A stretch of 16,466 nucleotides of DNA from NCBI GenBank assembly GCA_010094045.1, contig ML986930.1, forward strand, positions 7,725-24,190, given 5' to 3'. This document shows positions 1 to 8,876 of the stretch, in pieces. The stretch's first letter is position 1. Each line of letters opens with the position of its first letter. Both the position numbers and the translations under genes were made by a program. Origin of the DNA: Lojkania enalia (Eukaryota > Ascomycota > Dothideomycetes > Pleosporales). A model generated the notes under the pieces. That model was not told the origin of the DNA and did not search any database. It was given only the letters and a program-made list of their open reading frames with translations.

Positions 1-30
1 TAAAGAAATTGTTCTATAAAAAGCTTTATA

Positions 31-80
31 ATATACCTTATAAGCGAGCGGCCTATATAAGCAAGCGGTCTACTCTATTA
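31..80 (+). repeat. Left terminal inverted repeat of pogo-1
   Basis: These 50 bp match the reverse complement of 7494-7543 without gaps at 44 positions. All six differences are C/T or G/A. The TIR contains the motif TAAGCRAGCGG twice, starting at 41 and 58, a 17-bp spacing. Confidence 0.9.
41..75 (+). repeat. Tandem 17-bp-spaced motif inside the pogo-1 TIR
   Basis: TAAGCGAGCGG at 41 recurs as TAAGCAAGCGG at 58. The same arrangement exists inverted near 7500-7533 and, with a slightly different motif, in both TIRs of pogo-2. I infer paired binding sites for the N-terminal helix-turn-helix region of the transposase; the sequence shows only the repeat. Confidence 0.6.
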
Positions 81-199
81 CTAAAACGCGATACCTGAGC
101 TTTTAATAATAATATAATAATAAAATAATAAGAATATAGCTTAAAACGAGAATTAAATAAACTTAGCTTTCTTAACTATTAAAAGAGGCTAAATAAATA

Positions 200-1643
200 G
201 TAAAAGACGCGCTGCTTTAATATTTAATATAATTTAAACGACTATATATTAATAACGCGCCGGAATCTACTTATAGTATAATTATAAGCCTAACTTAAAG
301 AGACTAACAAAACCTAAAGAGGAGGTTATTATCTAATATATACTTAACCTAGATTTGCGAGGATTTATACCTACCTTAGCTGCTATATAAGATATAGCTA
401 ATAGCTTACTTACTAAGCACGGTATAGACTAGATTAGTATATATTAGCCTAGGAACTTTATTAGACGTACTTCTAAACTTAAGACACGCCTAAATTAGCC
501 TTATAATTGCTAGAAAACTCTATATAAAGATCTTAAGGTAATTAAAGGCTGGTTTAAGCTTATATAGTATATTAAGGAGAAGTATAGTATTATAGATAAG
601 GATATATACAACTTCGACGAATCTAACTTTTAAATAGATATTATCTTATTATAACTAGTTATTATAAGTATAAAGAGACGTAATTAACTAAAGACAATTT
701 AATTAGGTAATTATAAATGGATTTTAGTAATTTAGGGGATTAATACTGCTAGCTAGGCGCTTCTACTCTTTATTATTATTGCTAGCTACTACTATCTCTC
801 TACCTAGTATAAAGGCGATAATATACTTAAAAACTAGGCTATTATAGTTAGTAAGAACAGCTAGACAATAAATAAACTCGGTATTAAGTAGTTAAAGCAC
901 TTTTATAGGTATATAAGGGATTGTATAATAGGCGCTCGTCGACTACTAATCTTTAATAGCTATAACAGCTATAACTCGCTTAATTTCTAGAAACTCTATA
1001 AGAAATAGGGCATTATTCTACTCTATATACCAGCTTATTTATTACACCTATTATAGCTACTAGATATAGACTACTTTTTACTATTAAAGCGTATATATAG
1101 AAATCAGATCTCAGTCTTAGTACGCAATTATATCAACTATATTATAAAACTTAAGTTCTTTCCAGCCTTTAAAACTACTTTTAATATATTAATTATAAAG
1201 GATAATATCTATATAAGCTTTTAAGAAGCTGGTTTAGTTCTATTTAATCTAGAAGCGGTACTTTTAAAGCTTAATATAAAGCTTCATACACTAATACTAC
1301 TAGTATAAAATAATACTCTATAAGAAGTAAAAATACTAAGTAACGCGCGCGAGCTAGAAGCTTAATTAATATTAATTTATAATCGGATTTAAAGGGATAT
1401 AAGTTCTTTACTAGCTTCTATTATTTAGAAGCTAAATTAGCTTAAAAAAGGCTCTATAAAAGCGATATATTAGATCGGGTTAATGTACAATAAAATCGTC
1501 AGCCTTTAAGAAGCGAATAAGTAGTAACAAAATAGAAATAGCGGAAAAAAAGGCAGATTCAAGCGTAAGGGACCCTAATAAAAGTATAAGAAGAGATGAT
1601 TATTACTAAAAAGGATAATAAGAAGGAAACTCGGGCTATAATA
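200..1643 (+). pseudogene. pogo-1 transposase, main part (HTH region and DDE domain), RIP-degraded
   Basis: This is a remnant of a Fot1/pogo transposase (CENP-B-like HTH plus DDE_1 catalytic domain), a nuclear enzyme that cuts and joins at TA sites. An HTH-like stretch at about 200-295 reads in one frame. The catalytic core reads in another frame from about 304, starting with LTKPKEEVII. Core landmarks are NFDESNF (normally NFDETGF; Asp at 616), IFNSYNSYNS (normally IFDGHDSHNS; the Asp at 955 is now Asn) and LLDIDYF (Asp at 1063). The last two lie 36 codons apart, the DD35D spacing. Stops are almost all TAG/TAA. A further frame change lies near the A-run at about 1545, after which the basic C-terminal segment continues to the Copia-1 insertion. 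It is clearly inactive. The start codon is not recognisable. Confidence 0.85.
1639..1643 (+). repeat. Copia-1 target-site duplication, left copy (TAATA)
   Basis: TAATA directly precedes the left LTR and recurs exactly at 7299-7303 after the right LTR. A 5-bp duplication is standard for Ty1/copia integrases. The site is AT-rich, so a chance match is possible, but both LTR edges independently fall here. Confidence 0.8.
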
Positions 1644-1847
1644 TGTTATGGGGATTTTCGGCTAGTCTGCCGAGCTGTATCAGATATCGACGTACAATAT
1701 CACGGTCGATATTACGCCGGATATCACGCTGGATATCAGCTAATATACCCCTTTTTCATGTACATAAATATGGCCCGCTAGCCATCTTCAATTAAGCAGT
1801 TCAGCTCCTCATCTCCCTCCCTGAGATAAGATTCGCCTCTCACCACA
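1644..1847 (+). repeat. Left LTR of Copia-1
   Basis: It starts TGTTATGGGG and ends ACCACA (TG...CA). It aligns without gaps to 7095-7298 with 12 differences in 204 bp. All 12 are transitions and 11 fall in a CpA/TpG context. A TACATAAATA stretch near 1760 is TATA-like but unproven. The LTR also holds a 12-13-bp tandem repeat at 1685-1745. Confidence 0.92.
1685..1745 (+). repeat. 12-13-bp tandem repeats inside the Copia-1 LTR
   Basis: Consecutive units read TATCACGGTCGA (1698), TATTACGCCGGA (1710), TATCACGCTGGA (1722) and TATCAGCTAATA (1734), with a looser 13-bp unit before them at 1685. The same array is in the right LTR (core at 7149-7196). Short tandem units upstream of the presumed transcription start are plausible enhancer or repressor sites; that role is inferred. 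Confidence 0.7.
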
Positions 1848-1860
1848 GTTATAAGCCCGG
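1848..1860 (+). promoter_or_regulatory. Copia-1 primer-binding site (initiator tRNA-Met anticodon arm)
   Basis: GTTATAAGCCCGG directly follows the LTR. The complement of the conserved initiator tRNA-Met anticodon arm is GTTATGAGCCCAG, so two transitions separate them. Drosophila copia and yeast Ty5 prime from an internal tRNA-Met-i fragment in this way. The same motif follows the LTR of Copia-2. Confidence 0.7.
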
Positions 1861-2128
1861 TTACCGCACTAAAATAGCTGCAACTCAATTTATATATTGC
1901 GATCGATATCGCTCCTTTTTTATTTAGTGTCGCAATATCGCGATATCATCATCGTTATCGTTTACCAACGATTTTTTTAGGGCACTTAGCTATTAGAATT
2001 ACGTGCAAATTCTGCACTTTATAAGCCTATTAATACGCTGTATCGCGTTTAAGGCTATTTTATTCTCTAGTATCGATATATCCTAGCATATTTCTAGTAT
2101 TATAACGGTTGCACACTCCTCTATAGCT
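1861..2128 (+). other. Copia-1 5' leader
   Basis: This is non-coding sequence between the primer site and the presumed polyprotein start. It is rich in palindromic GATATC/GCGATATC-like words around 1898-1960 and contains a T-run at about 1914. No gene is seen. Confidence 0.5.
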
Positions 2129-3250
2129 ATATCTAAAAAGAAGATACTTAGTACCCCTAGTAATTAGGAGGATTAGCTCGAGCAGCGTAAACTAACAGCT
2201 AGCAGGCTGAGGGTATAGGAATATTTAGATCCAAGCGTACCTCTTGAAGAGGTTAAAATCTATAGGCTAGAACCTCCCCTCTCTAATATAGGTGAGTTCC
2301 GGACCCCGAAGATAAATCTAGAAGGGGAAATAGAAAGATACCCCTCTAGCAGAGTTATGTATGAGGAGATGACCTCGATATAAATAATAGATTGGAACTG
2401 GGCAAGGGACTAGTATAACCGATAGAGGAAGGATTAGATTAAGATTAACGACGCTCTCCGTACTATATATAGTAATATTTTAACGACAACATCACCTTAA
2501 TATAAAGTAATACTTAGCGACGATATAACCAGCTACAAGATTCTTAGAATCTTACAGGAAAAGTTAGCGCCTACTATCGAGTCGAGGGAGCAACTAATCT
2601 AGAAGGAATATCAAGCTCTCCTCAAGTACCTAACTGATAGAGAGGTAGAGAAGTAGCTAAATTAGTGGAATCAGGTAATCCATCGTGCTAAGGCTGCTGG
2701 CTTAGTAGAAGTTCAGGGCCTTAGAGCAGAAAAGGATTTTCTTCTAATAGTTGCTAAGAAAGATGAGGTGTGGGCGCTAATCTATATAGTACCGATCAAC
2801 GCTAAAAATAAGCTAGGTAGGATTAATCAACTAATTCCTACGATTGAACAATTGGTATACCGATATACTAATTACTATAGATGTTTTAATCTGTAGAAGG
2901 CGCTCGACTCGTTTGCAGCTTCACGACATCTATTAATTCCTCAAGCAAATTCTGATAGTACTGCGCAGCAGCCTTAAGAAAAATCCGGTTCGCGATCGCG
3001 TACTCTACTACCCTACTTCTATAAGAAGCGGCACTTCTAAAGTAATTGCGAGTACGTAAACAAATTGATTAGGCTACTAAACTAGGTACTAGATTAGGAA
3101 ATACTAAAAGCCCGAGATGATATCTTAAATAGGAATAACTAGGGGAAAAAGAATACCCTAAAGACAAATATAGAAAAATATAAGAAGTCGAAATCCTTAT
3201 TCGATAGTAAGGCCTCTACGAAGGCTGCTAGCCTCTAGGGAAATACCCAG
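2129..3250 (+). pseudogene. Copia-1 Gag (capsid) region
   Basis: This is a long alpha-helical, charged region typical of copia Gag, which assembles the cytoplasmic virus-like particle. Readable pieces include a conserved-looking stretch around 2500-2870 (for example SYKILRILQEKLAP and KLGRINQLIPTIEQLVYRY). Near 3020-3045 a KKRHF-stop-SNC segment fits the H-X4-C half of a CCHC zinc knuckle, but its first cysteines are not readable. A basic stretch follows. About ten TAG/TAA codons interrupt it. Confidence 0.7.
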
Positions 3251-3319
3251 GTGATTTAAAGGGGCAATTTTTTAGCAAGTACTACCCCTGAGAAAGAAAA
3301 TACTAGTATCCTAAATTAG

Positions 3320-3340
3320 TAGATACTTAATCTAAGTTCT
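3320..3340 (+). other. Copia-1 protease active-site remnant
   Basis: The codons read stop-I-L-N-L-S-S where copia proteases have W-I-L-D-S/T-G-A/S. The Trp is a TAG, the catalytic Asp (codon 3329) is Asn and the Gly (codon 3335) is Ser, all explained by G-to-A changes. Downstream about 3450-3600 the usual protease tail is recognisable, including VTYIP and an FDSGRDCL stretch. The enzyme would have cut the polyprotein inside the particle; it is inactive here. Confidence 0.7.
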
Positions 3341-3699
3341 AATATCTATATATACAACTCTAAGGCTTTTAGTTGGTAGACTATTTAGATAGTAAATTCT
3401 AAAGATAAAATCGCTGCGGGAGGCAGTATATACCCTATATTAGAATAGGGTACTATTATAATTACGATTAATTCTCCTGCGGGCCTAAGGGATATTAAGC
3501 TGATAGAAGTTACTTACATCCCTTAGTTGCTAACTAATGTAATAGCCCTAATTAGAAATAGAGAATAGAATATCCAGTTCGACTCAGGCAGAGATTGCCT
3601 TTACTAGTATAATTACTACAATATCGTTTATTATTTAGAGTTGTTTAACAGCTACTAGCTACTAGACGCAGACCTAGTAAAAAGGCCTCTACTTAATTC

Positions 3700-4490
3700 G
3701 CTTTCCGGATATAAGATAGTTACAGTAATTAAGAAAAAGCTCTTCTATCGCTAGTAACTAATGCGAATTATTTCTTCAGCTGAAGTACATTAATTATTAG
3801 GCCACCTAGATAGAGATTTAGTATTAGCCCTGCCTTAGGTAGCTAAGAGTATCTAGTTAAGCGATTAGAAAGTACTAGTATAGTAAGATTACTAGACATA
3901 TATACAAGTAAAGTTATTACAGCAGATCAGCCGGTATAGTTAGCTTTACCCGGTTACTAAACTATTCGAGAGAATCGTAATTAATATTATACAACTTCAG
4001 AAGGACCGCGAGAGGTACTATAATAGTAAAAGATACCTATTTTATGTAGTTAATTAGGTGTTCCGGTGGTATAAGGGATTTACAATATATAATCGGTTGA
4101 AATCCACCCTTATAAAAGCCTTTAAAACACTGTTAGCAAAAATTAAATAATAGCACAAAAGAAAGATCGTATATATCTATATAGATAACGACTTAAGCTT
4201 CTTAGAACTTATAGAAGTATTACTCGATTAAGGAATTGCGATTGAAGCTCGCGCGCCTCGTACGCCTGAGTAGAATAGCCTAGCAGAGTAAGTAGGGCAC
4301 CAAATTATGACCCGCGCGCGCGCTCTCGCGATAGAAGGCGATATCTCTAATAAATACGCCAACAAATTAGCTTATACAGCGATATACCTACTTAATAGAA
4401 CGCCGATTGTAAGCCTTCGATTCAAAACCCTATATAAGGCCATTTTTGGCTATAAACTGTCTCTTACTCACCTTTAGGTTATAGGATCGC
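3700..4490 (+). pseudogene. Copia-1 GAG-pre-integrase and integrase core
   Basis: An LLGHLD segment at about 3793 is the zinc-binding LGH of the pre-integrase domain. The rve-type core follows. The first catalytic Asp position is INIIQLQ (Asn at 3983, normally Asp), the second is YIDND (Asp at 4184), and the Glu is in the TPE-stop-NSLAE block (4286), 34 codons after the second Asp. Further landmarks are LLNRTP and the C-terminal SMNIYRVLIP...RDVIFSD segment (to about 4650), typical of copia integrase tails. The first Asp is lost, so it is inactive. Confidence 0.85.
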
Positions 4491-5389
4491 GAGCGTACGT
4501 TTTGGATAAAACTCTGTCGAGAGGCGATAAACTGGCGTTACAGGCACTAATCGGGAAACTCTTACAATACAGGAGTATGAATATATACCGAGTGCTAATT
4601 CCGAAACTAAAACGGGTACTTAATACCAGGGACGTTATATTTAGCGATATTATATCCAGCAAGGAGGAGGAATATCTACTAAAAGAATCCCTAGAGAAGA
4701 TTCTTTTTTAAATTAATAATATTAAGAGCTCTATTAATAGTAGCAACGATAAAACGATTAAAGTTATAGAAGCGATCTACGAGGATCGGCTGCCTAATTA
4801 AGATATCCCTACTAAGTTAGCAGGCAATTTAATTAGTAAGAAGGCCTATTAGTAGGAGAATACTGTTTTTAAAGAACAAATCGACGATATCGCTAGTAAT
4901 TAGGGACTCCTAACGCTAGAATTAATACCAGCGCTAGTACTAAGAAATTAGGATACCCCTGCAGCACTACTAGCAGATAGTAAAGATACTGCGTTTAGCG
5001 ATAATTTACTATAAGGATGGCAACTGTCGCCTCCTTATACTTCTATACCCTTAAAAAGAACAAATAATACCCCGCGGAGGGAAGAAATTAGTAGCTAAGT
5101 ATTAAGGGATAATATAATCTAGGGAGGTAGGTTCCTACACAGCCGTAGGCCGCCTTAGTTATACTTTACTACCTTTACAGCACTGTCTAATAGCGAGCTG
5201 ATACTAGCAAATTATATAAAGGAAACTTATACTATCGGAAAATATCATCGCAATCAGCTTCTACTAGAACTGAAGTACTATAAGGATCTGAAGAATTACC
5301 CTTTCGGTACTAGCTTCTATAAGGCCTGTTGCGCTGAGTTACAAAAGTAGAAGAATATAGATACCTAGTAAAAGGTAACAATCCTCTAA

Positions 5390-6570
5390 GACTCTGCTGA
5401 AATTCTCCTAGTAATGTGGGTATTCGCATATAAATTTAATAAGGACGGTTTCCTATACAAATTCAAGGCTAGATTAGTCGTACGTAACGATCTGCAATCT
5501 TAATAGGGAGATACCTATACTGCTATACTAGCCGCACGAACTTTTCGCTTTCTAATATCAATTGCAACTTATTTTAAACTCGATATATACCAGTTCGATG
5601 TCGTTAACACGTTCCTTAACTGCCGATTAGATAGGTTAATATATATCTATATACTAGAAGGTTTCGTATATAAGTATAGGAAATATCTACAACTACAGAA
5701 AGCTATATACAGCCTTAAGGATGCTCCGAAACTTTGGTATTATAAGCTAGATAGGACTCTAAGGTAATTAGGCCTTAAAATAGTACTAGGAATATCTTAC
5801 TTATACGCAAACGACAAGCTAATCGTCTTCTTTTATATTAATAATATCGTAATCCTAGTTTACCCATCAAATATCTCTACTAAGTAGAAATTTGAATCGC
5901 AATTAAGCAATAAATACAAACTTCGATCTCTTAGAAATCTAAATTAGTTTCTAGGAGTTCGAGTTATACGCGATATACAGTAGCACAAGACCTAGCTGCT
6001 ATAGAACTTATTTATCGATAAGGTAGCAGCGCGATTTAATATTACAGTTAATAAGAAGGCGCCGAGTACGCCTCTACACGAGAACGTGCTGCCAGCCGCT
6101 ATTAAGGAATCCTTTAATAGGATATCTTACTACCAACAACTAATTGGTTGTCTAGCCTAGATCGTAGTTTTTACACACCCTAATGTCGCGCGAGCGTACT
6201 CGATATTATTATAATACCTCTAGAACCCTAGCAATTATTATATTAACGCTGCCTTAAGGGTATAGCGATATCTAATTAATACGAAGTACTTAGCAATTAC
6301 AGTAACAGCTGATAATATATAAAACACCTCTACCATCAGCTAGAGTAGTAATACTAATTATATCAACCCCGTAGAGTAATTACTATTCTATAGCGCATCT
6401 GATACAGCCTTTAGCAATAATCCTAATACTTATCGAAGTTCCTACAGCTATATATTTTAACTTTTTAGGATGCCAATCGATTAGAAAGCCTCAATTTAGC
6501 GTATAGTTACAAAATCGACTACTAAGGCAGAATTATTAGTACTATTAGTCGCCGGATTAGAAATAGAGTA
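5390..6570 (+). pseudogene. Copia-1 reverse transcriptase and RNase H
   Basis: The RVT_2-type start is clear: MWVFAYKFNKDGFLYKFKAR (5414 onward), then YQFDVVNTFLN with its Asp intact. The catalytic YVDD box reads YINNI (5834-5848): both Asp codons (5840, 5843) are Asn, which alone abolishes polymerase activity. RNase H appears as ASDTAFSNNPNTYRSS and STTKAELLVLL, the copia equivalents of SDADWAGD and STTEAEY. The C-terminal tail has MPADGLTKVLQPQQHQRF, nearly undamaged. Confidence 0.88.
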
Positions 6571-6898
6571 GTAGTAGAAGGCTTTCGCCTTACTGCGCTT
6601 CTATATTAACGCGCAACCAGTACTACTTTACAATAATTAACAAATAGTAGATATCGTAAATAAGCTATCTAAGCGTCTTAATACCAAACTTCACTATGTA
6701 GATATATACTAGTACTAGCTACGTTAAGAAGTAGCAGAGTAGAAACTTACAATCAGTTAGCAACTGACAAATCTAATGCCAGCCGACGGCCTTACAAAAG
6801 TTTTGCAGCCGCAACAACACCAAAGGTTTATCAAGCAACTGAAAATGGAAGATATTTCAGCCAGAATCGAATCTCAGGAATTTCTATCAGCCAAATAA

Positions 6899-7079
6899 AT
6901 CGATTACTAACAAGAATCTTAGAGGGTGATCAAAAATTGATTATAACTCACCCTATATCACATCAAATTGATATTTCTGCAAGCGTACTTAGCTCTACCA
7001 CCAGTTACTCTATACAATTTACCTCTTTTGGTATAGTATCTACCTTCATTTTTTTCGACGCAGCTTCTCCTTCGCAGTT
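6899..7079 (+). other. Copia-1 3' untranslated segment
   Basis: Non-coding sequence between the polyprotein stop and the polypurine tract. CpA dinucleotides are plentiful here, unlike most of the window, so RIP has been light. No gene is seen. Confidence 0.6.
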
Positions 7080-7094
7080 AAAGCTGGGGGGGTG
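7080..7094 (+). promoter_or_regulatory. Copia-1 polypurine tract
   Basis: A purine-rich run ending in seven G followed by TG abuts the right LTR, the expected place of the plus-strand primer for reverse transcription. Copia-2 has a matching GAGGGTA before its right LTR. Confidence 0.75.
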
Positions 7095-7298
7095 TATTAT
7101 AGGGATTTTCGGCTAGTCTGCCGAGCTGTATCAGATATCGACGTATAATATCACGGTCGATATCACGCCGGATATCACGCTGGATATTAGCTGATATACC
7201 CCTTTTTCATGTACATAAATATAGCCCGCTGGCTATCTTCAATCAAGCAGTTCAGCTCCTCATCTTCCTCCCTGAGACAAGATTCGCCTCTCACCACA
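7095..7298 (+). repeat. Right LTR of Copia-1
   Basis: It is colinear with 1644-1847. It starts TATTATAGGG (the terminal TG has become TA) and ends ACCACA. The 12 differences from the left LTR are all transitions. Confidence 0.92.
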
Positions 7299-7303
7299 TA
7301 ATA
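7299..7303 (+). repeat. Copia-1 target-site duplication, right copy (TAATA)
   Basis: Exact copy of 1639-1643, directly after the right LTR. From here the pogo-1 transposase sequence resumes. Confidence 0.8.
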
Positions 7304-7423
7304 TACTAATTTAGGGTGCGATTAGGTATAAATAGATAGTATAAAGTATACTATAGCTGCTGCGGTAAAACTAGGTATAATTCTCGTATATACTAGAAGG
7401 ATATAGAAGTTTCTATAGAATAA
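7304..7423 (+). pseudogene. pogo-1 transposase, C-terminal tail with zinc-knuckle remnant
   Basis: Joined across Copia-1, the frame of 1596-1643 continues here without a shift. It reads SCCGKTRYNSRIY around 7358-7393, the mutated form of the C-X2-C-GKTGHNSRTC knuckle that ends many fungal Fot1/pogo transposases; pogo-2 ends with the matching YGKARYNSRTCKNNA. The natural stop is probably TAA at 7421-7423. Confidence 0.8.
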
Positions 7424-7493
7424 TCGCATAAGTTGTAAATTACTATTATATTACTTAGTTGTTAAGTTATACGTATATAAAGGTTGAAAAAGT

Positions 7494-7543
7494 TAATAGG
7501 GTAGACTGCTTACTTATATAGGCCGCTCGCTTATAAGATACGT
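7494..7543 (-). repeat. Right terminal inverted repeat of pogo-1
   Basis: Reverse complement of 31-80 with six transitions. Its outer end reads ACGTATC, followed by TA at 7544-7545. The terminal ACGTA is shared with pogo-2. Confidence 0.9.
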
Positions 7544-7545
7544 TA

Positions 7546-7792
7546 TATAATTTTATCTTAAAACTTTTTACTTATCTTATCTTACCTCTAGTTCTACCCC
7601 TTTTCCCATCTATATATAATTATATACTCTCTTATAAATAATTTAGTAGTTTTTCTATATCCTTTTATATAAGGCCTTTAAATATTAATAGAATTTCTAG
7701 GTTTTTAAACCCCTATATACTTTTATATACCTCTAAGTAGATTTATACTATATTTAGATCTATTATCTTACCTATACTATATTATATAGTTT
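7546..7792. other. Unidentified AT-rich stretch, possibly coding on the minus strand
   Basis: I do not recognise this segment. It is the right flank of pogo-1. On the minus strand one frame (GFKNLEILLIF, later LYIDGKRGRTRG) has stops that are only TAA/TAG. The frame stays open into the RC of 1-28 if pogo-1 and one TA are removed. That is compatible with another RIP-damaged gene or transposon into which pogo-1 jumped, but it is weak evidence in sequence this AT-rich. It ends where the Copia-3 homology begins. Confidence 0.35.
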
Positions 7793-8525
7793 CTACTAGT
7801 TACTATAATTTTAGTATAAAGAGATTAGTTGCTACTTAATATTATATAGATATAAACCTCTTAATTCTAATCTATATATCTTTATTAGTAAAGAGTTATA
7901 GTAGATTATTATAGTATATATTAATAATCTACTCTTTATTTATCTAATAGTTAAAGGTATAGTAGCTATAAAATAAATAGTTATAAGTACCTATAAATAC
8001 CGTAATCTTAGCCTACTAAACTATTATCTTAGAATCTATATTACGTATAATTATATAATATATATAATAGAATTTTCTATAGAATTATATATTAAGAAGC
8101 TTATATTAATACTTTAGTAAGAGAACTGCTATAAGTATAATATACTATTTAATCTCTTAGCTATTAAACTTATAGCTTACTTTAAAGAAGATGTTTATAA
8201 TACTAAACTATTTAACAAATATTAGTTAGTTATTAGTAAGCTACTATATTCTATATACTTTATATAACTAGATATTATATATTATATTACCTTTCTAGAA
8301 CGTTTTAATTATAATCTAATAAGCTTATACTATAAGTATATACTATAGATTATAAATTATCTCTATACTATATATAACTATATTATAAAATTCTTAGTAT
8401 TAGATAGAATTTAAAGAGTACTAATTAAGTACTTTACTTATATACTAGAAGTACCTCTTATAAACTACTTAGATTTATTATATACTAATTATAAGAATTA
8501 TAAATTAATAGCTAGATATCTATTA
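7793..8525 (+). pseudogene. Copia-3: truncated copia RT/RNase H fragment related to Copia-2
   Basis: This aligns without any gap to 12575-13307 of Copia-2 (constant offset 4,782), starting inside the LYGLRQ-type motif of RT and ending inside the RNase H segment at GCTAGATATCTATT. Most differences are transitions, with T/A here more often than in Copia-2, so this copy is more heavily RIP-mutated. The YVDD box reads YINN (7917-7928), against YIDN in Copia-2. No LTR accompanies it. Its left end abuts unidentified DNA and its right end abuts the leader of the gag element, so it is a fragment left by later insertions or deletions. Confidence 0.85.
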
Positions 8526-8534
8526 TAGTAATAC

Positions 8535-8829
8535 TATAATACCTTTACACCTATACTATTCTTACTATAATACCCGAACTAGCTACTAGTAATAGCTATT
8601 AGCTGTTAGCTAGAATATAACCGACTTATTTTAACTATAATAGAAGAAGGTTTTACTAACCTAGCTAGCCTATATAGTAGTATAGACCTAGCTTCTATAA
8701 AAAACCTATATAATATAAATATTTCTATTCTTTATATAATATTTTAATATTTATATATAGTATATAGTAATAGAGTTAACTACTTAAAATGCGATTAACT
8801 AACTATATATAAGCGTCTGTAATATTATA
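8535..8829 (+). repeat. Candidate LTR of the Gag-encoding retroelement (no partner in window)
   Basis: Non-coding sequence between the Copia-3 fragment and the start of a Gag frame. It can be bounded as TATAATACC...GTAATATTATA, which would be TGTAATA...TATTACA before RIP, a short inverted terminal pair as LTRs have. The second LTR would lie beyond the right edge, so this is a guess from position and end sequence only. Confidence 0.3.
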
Positions 8830-8853
8830 TTATATTATCTACTATTATATACT

Positions 8854-8876
8854 ATAGACGAGAATATACTTATTAA
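8854..8876 (+). pseudogene. First codons of a Gag, interrupted by Copia-2
   Basis: ATA GAC GAG AAT ATA CTT ATT (probably a mutated ATG start) runs into the Copia-2 target duplication 8872-8876. The frame continues exactly at 15833 when Copia-2 and one duplication copy are removed. Confidence 0.5.
8872..8876 (+). repeat. Copia-2 target-site duplication, left copy (ATTAA)
   Basis: It matches 15833-15837 (ATTAG) except for one A/G transition, which is readily explained by mutation after insertion. Confidence 0.75.

Larger units (their letters stand above)
2129..6898 (+). pseudogene. Copia-1 Gag-Pol polyprotein, single 1,590-codon frame with many TAG/TAA stops
   Basis: Reading the frame set by codon 2129-2131 (ATA, probably a mutated ATG) gives recognisable copia polyprotein to the TAA at 6896-6898 with no net frameshift, since 4,770 bp is exactly 1,590 codons. 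The stops I saw are TAG or TAA only, as expected from CAG, CAA and TGG codons hit by C-to-T change on either strand. Domains in order are Gag (2129 to about 3250), protease (catalytic region at 3320), GAG-pre-integrase and integrase (about 3700-4490), a linker, RT (about 5390-6060) and RNase H (about 6390-6560). The segment 4502-4711 is the longest stretch without a stop and is the integrase C-terminal tail. The single-frame layout means gag and pol were one ORF in the active ancestor. Confidence 0.9.
1644..7298 (+). mobile_element. Copia-1: complete but inactivated Ty1/copia LTR retrotransposon inserted in pogo-1
   Basis: The element has two 204-bp LTRs, a 5-bp target duplication, a primer-binding site just after the left LTR, one long polyprotein frame and a purine-rich tract just before the right LTR. 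The domain order gag, protease, integrase, RT, RNase H is diagnostic of Ty1/copia rather than Ty3/gypsy. Total length is 5,655 bp. It sits in the C-terminal part of the pogo-1 transposase, whose coding sequence resumes at 7304. Parts of it keep many CpA dinucleotides, so it is less heavily mutated than the surrounding elements, which suits a younger insertion. It is inactive through many nonsense codons and lost catalytic residues. Confidence 0.93.
31..7543 (+). mobile_element. pogo-1: Fot1/pogo-type (Tc1/mariner superfamily) DNA transposon, split by Copia-1
   Basis: The outer 50 bp at each end are inverted repeats, and a TA dinucleotide flanks each end (29-30 and 7544-7545), as expected for the TA target duplication of Tc1/mariner/pogo transposons. 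Between the TIRs lies a broken transposase on the + strand with a DD35D layout. Removing Copia-1 and one copy of its target duplication leaves about 1,853 bp, close to the 1,872 bp of pogo-2 in the same window and usual for Fot1-like elements. All TIR differences are transitions, consistent with RIP. The element is non-autonomous: stops are frequent, the second catalytic Asp is Asn, and a 5.7-kb retrotransposon interrupts it. Confidence 0.88.

Noticed and set aside
1596..1781. Open frame of 61 codons on +
   Set aside because: It is a chimera: the first 16 codons are the pogo-1 transposase C-terminal segment and the rest is Copia-1 LTR read through the insertion junction. It is not a gene.
1642..1847. 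Left LTR of Copia-1 starting at 1642 (206 bp)
   Set aside because: It can be aligned gaplessly two bases further, but then the flanks (TATAA / TAATA) do not match; starting at 1644 gives TG...CA ends and an exact TAATA duplication.
3581..3589. Asp-Ser-Gly taken as the Copia-1 protease active site
   Set aside because: The context (VTYIP before it, FDSGRDCL) is the conserved tail after the protease; the true catalytic motif is the mutated W-I-L-D-x-G at 3320-3337.
4474..4662. Open frame of 62 codons on -
   Set aside because: It lies antisense to the integrase C-terminal tail of the Copia-1 polyprotein, which has clear family matches on +.
4502..4711. Open frame of 69 codons on + as a separate small gene
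   Set aside because: It is in phase with the 2129-6898 polyprotein and reads as the integrase C-terminal segment; it is only a gap between RIP stops.
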